A stretch of DNA of 64,000 nucleotides from Argentina anserina (taxonomy: Eukaryota; Streptophyta; Magnoliopsida; Rosales; Rosaceae): NCBI RefSeq assembly GCF_933775445.1, contig NC_065878.1, forward strand, positions 18,860,395-18,924,394, given 5' to 3'. The notes under the pieces were generated by a model that worked only from the letters and a program-made list of their open reading frames with translations, ran no database searches and was not told where the DNA came from. The position numbers and the translations under genes are program-made. The first letter of the stretch is position 1; every line of letters begins with the position of its first letter. Of the stretch, positions 61,788 to 64,000 are shown piece by piece.

Positions 61788-62688
61788 TCAGTTAGAGCTC
61801 TAGTCTGTCTGCCGGGTACTAACATGAGGGGTAACAGAGGTGTACCAGCGCTTATGAGTACTCATATTTTGGACATTGGGTAGCGAGAGGTTGCCCAATG
61901 TCGGGCGGGGTACTAACATGAGGGGAACAGAGGTGTACCAGCGCTGATGAGTACCCGTATTATAAATGTATTTGGGTAAACATAGGGGTTGCCCAATTTC
62001 TCATGAGCACTTATATTTTCAGATATTATTGGACAACCAGATGGGCCGTCCAATGACTCATGAGTACATTTATAATTAAATATTTTCAGTATTTTTCTTT
62101 TGGATATTGGGTAGCGAGAGGTTACCCAATGTCAGGCGGCGTACTAACATGAGGGGTAACAGAGGTGTACCAGCGCTCATGAGTACCCGTATTATAAATG
62201 TATTTGGGTAAACAGAGGGGTTGCCCAATTTCTCATGAGCACGCATATTTTCAGATATTATTGGACAACCAGATGGGTCATCTAATGACTCATGAGTATA
62301 TTTATAATTAAATGTTTTCAGTATTTTCTTCTGTGTTTATATGCGAGTTGTATTATTGATTTACTCATACGAGCTGTAAAGTTTACCGGGTTTGTGTTTA
62401 CAATCCCGGTGCATTTATTCGATGGTGTAGGAGATAGTTCTGTAGGTGTGGATTAGCAGAATTAGAGAGCTTTCGCTGAAGATTTCTTTCTGCTGTTTGT
62501 GGTGAGGATTGAGTGAATTTTACATTTCTATTAGTTGTGTATTATTCGAGTTGACTGAGTCATGATGTGGACTCAGTTTCGATACACTGTTATGATAAGA
62601 TGATTTCAATATATTTGATATTGTTTTTGAGTTTTCATGACTTCGAATTCAAATTTTTATGATTCGAAATTCGAGATTGTGAAAGACA
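61788..62688 (-). repeat. LTR-like repeat segment Y, right copy
   Basis: Inverted copy of 58434-59363 over its whole length, with two 231-bp units (AATGACTCATGAGTA at 62052 and 62283). Roughly 85-90 percent identical by eye. Ends GATTGTGAAAGACA, the diverged counterpart of TGTCACAACC. Confidence 0.75.
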
Positions 62689-63812
62689 TAACCCCGTAAC
62701 CTAAATAGAAAACATGGACAGAAATGCACTACTCATGTCATTAGTATTCTCGTTAGTGTACTCTATAGCGTGTGTCTCGGAGACCTTTCATTTTGTTTGG
62801 TATCAGAGAAGAGGGACTGTAGCCCAGCAGGGTTATACTATCTGATAACGTTGCTGAAACATGTATTGAAGGGAAGCTTAATGCTGTAAAAAAAAAGTAA
62901 CACGATTACATTAGAAACGACCTAATTTCCTGAGCATTGTTTGAAACAACTTATTATTTTATAGTTATTCTGCTGTTACCATATGAAAATCATTACCTTT
63001 AGGTGGTCAAACTGTTCAGAAGCTTGCTTACCTAGCTGAACCTTATGGATGACCATTTTTGGTTCAGCTAAAATTTCAAACAAAGCCATGAGATTGGTAC
63101 GTGCCTATCCCTCTATTTCGCTCATAAATTTTCCTGAAGCTCAAGCAGGATGAGGCGAGACTTCACTTGACTCCTACTGGTGTCTTCCTATTTCCTTCAC
63201 ATTGTACATTACAGATCATCTATCACTCCGGACGCAACAAAAGAACGGCGTCAACAATTGATCAAGTAATACGATATCACAGGATGCAACATTGAAATTC
63301 CTCTAGACTTCAGCTGAGTCACGTAGTCATAAGGGTTACTTGGACCTAATTATAATTCTCTTTGCCACCTTGTTTAGACATTATCTTCGTAGTGTTAAAA
63401 ATCACCAAGAAAATGGGAGAATCGAACAGGCAGTACAGTGACTGGCATAGTGATGTGATGCACATGTTTCAACTCATTGTCTCATTCTCAGTTTCACCAT
63501 CTTTTTGTTGATAGAGGGGCAGAATTTGGGACCTCAACCAAAGACCAAACTTTTTTTAGTTTAATCCAAATTGAAGGACCAAATTGGTTTCTTTTATTAT
63601 TAAATAAATAATTATTAGTGTACAGGTAGTAGTAGTAATCCTAAATTTGACCTAATAGTATTACGCTAACCCAAGGATTCTCAACAAGGAAAACGAAAAT
63701 CACGCAACCTAGGTTAAAAAAAGGTCTTCTCATTCTAGTCCTCTGTTAAGTACTCTTGAGTCTCGACCAGTATATGAAACCAGGCTTCCTCTGCTCTCAT
63801 ACTTTGAAGACA
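62689..63812. other. Spacer before HSP70 gene 3
   Basis: TGGTATCAGAG at 62798-62808 resembles a retrotransposon primer-binding site, but no element body follows. The segment before 63813 should hold the HSP70 promoter. A weak TATATGAA lies at 63771, and I see no perfect heat-shock element. Confidence 0.5.
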
Positions 63813-64000
63813 ATGGGAGGAGGAGGAGATGGTCATGCAATAGGGATTGACCTGGGGACAACATATTCATGTGTAGCAGTGTGGGAGAACGGTCATGTAG
63901 AAATCATAGTGAATGATCAGGGAAACAGGACAACTCCATCTTATGTTGCCTTCACTGACTCAGAGTTATTCGTAGGCGACGCTGCATTTCACCAGGTCAT
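63813..64000 (+). CDS. HSP70: HSP70 gene 3, N-terminal part, cut by the window edge
   Basis: Open frame from ATG 63813 to the end of the window (62 codons plus two bases). It contains the first HSP70 signature, [15 protein letters not shown], and [16 protein letters not shown], so it starts an ATP-binding chaperone domain. It differs from gene 2 by a Gly-rich start (MGGGGDG) and by GDAAFHQV where gene 2 and most of the family read GDAAKNQV. It therefore belongs to a more divergent HSP70 branch. The rest is outside the window. Confidence 0.9.
   Translation, partial: MGGGGDGHAIGIDLGTTYSCVAVWENGHVEIIVNDQGNRTTPSYVAFTDSELFVGDAAFHQV

Noticed and set aside
62798..62808. Primer-binding site starting a new retrotransposon
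   Set aside because: TGGTATCAGAG fits, but the Y segment does not end directly before it and no gag or pol follows before HSP70 gene 3.
63981..63998. Loss of the catalytic lysine in HSP70 gene 3
   Set aside because: The essential ATPase lysine (Lys71 in bovine Hsc70) lies in the later DAKRLIGR motif, outside the window; the changed residue is a different lysine.
1..64000. CRISPR arrays, rRNA genes or complete tRNA genes
   Set aside because: None seen; the sequence is nuclear plant DNA and the only tRNA-like signals are isolated B-box words in repeats.

Overview
The window reads as nuclear DNA of a flowering plant, most likely a eudicot. It is AT-rich, its genes have GT-AG introns, and it holds plant-specific families (Dof transcription factor, CASP-like membrane proteins, an HSP70 whose intron falls in the codon of Asp72) among many plant transposons. 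Rosaceae is a guess from overall character that I cannot prove here. All exon joins below are read from splice motifs and reading frame, without transcript data.

Region 1 (1-15.7 kb) is an HSP70 neighbourhood. A minus-strand HSP70 is cut by the left window edge (first 9 codons at 1-27). A complete two-exon minus-strand HSP70 lies at 6899-9593. Both have a TATA box and a perfect GAATGTTC heat-shock element. One decayed Ty1/copia element sits upstream of each: element 1 at 470-5542 (target duplication GTTTT) and element 2 at 10485-15664 (target duplication CGGAT). They belong to one family, lie in the same orientation and inserted independently, yet share two nonsense codons. A 139-bp CACTA-type MITE lies at 10238-10376.

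Region 2 (15.7-29.8 kb) is mostly intergenic. Its one gene is a Dof transcription factor (23244-24526). It also holds a roughly 330-bp foldback element and several microsatellites.

Region 3 (29.8-36.4 kb) is a broken minus-strand LINE, itself interrupted by a 534-bp insertion with a 9-bp target duplication. It is followed by a first-exon fragment resembling a plastid Nudix hydrolase.

Region 4 (36.8-56.6 kb) is a tandem array of five CASP-like genes on the plus strand, each built on the same three-exon plan. B, C and E are intact. A is one nucleotide out of frame at its first splice junction. D is a pseudogene that has lost exon 3. Transposons inflate the array: a candidate 5.27-kb CACTA element between B and C carries a fragment resembling a hydroxyproline O-galactosyltransferase gene, and three LINE-like insertions hit D, the D-E spacer and intron 2 of E.

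Region 5 (56.6-64 kb) is repeat-rich. It has two inverted, roughly 0.9-kb copies of an LTR-like sequence with internal 231-bp tandem units and a second MITE. The right edge cuts the start of a third, divergent plus-strand HSP70 (63813-64000).
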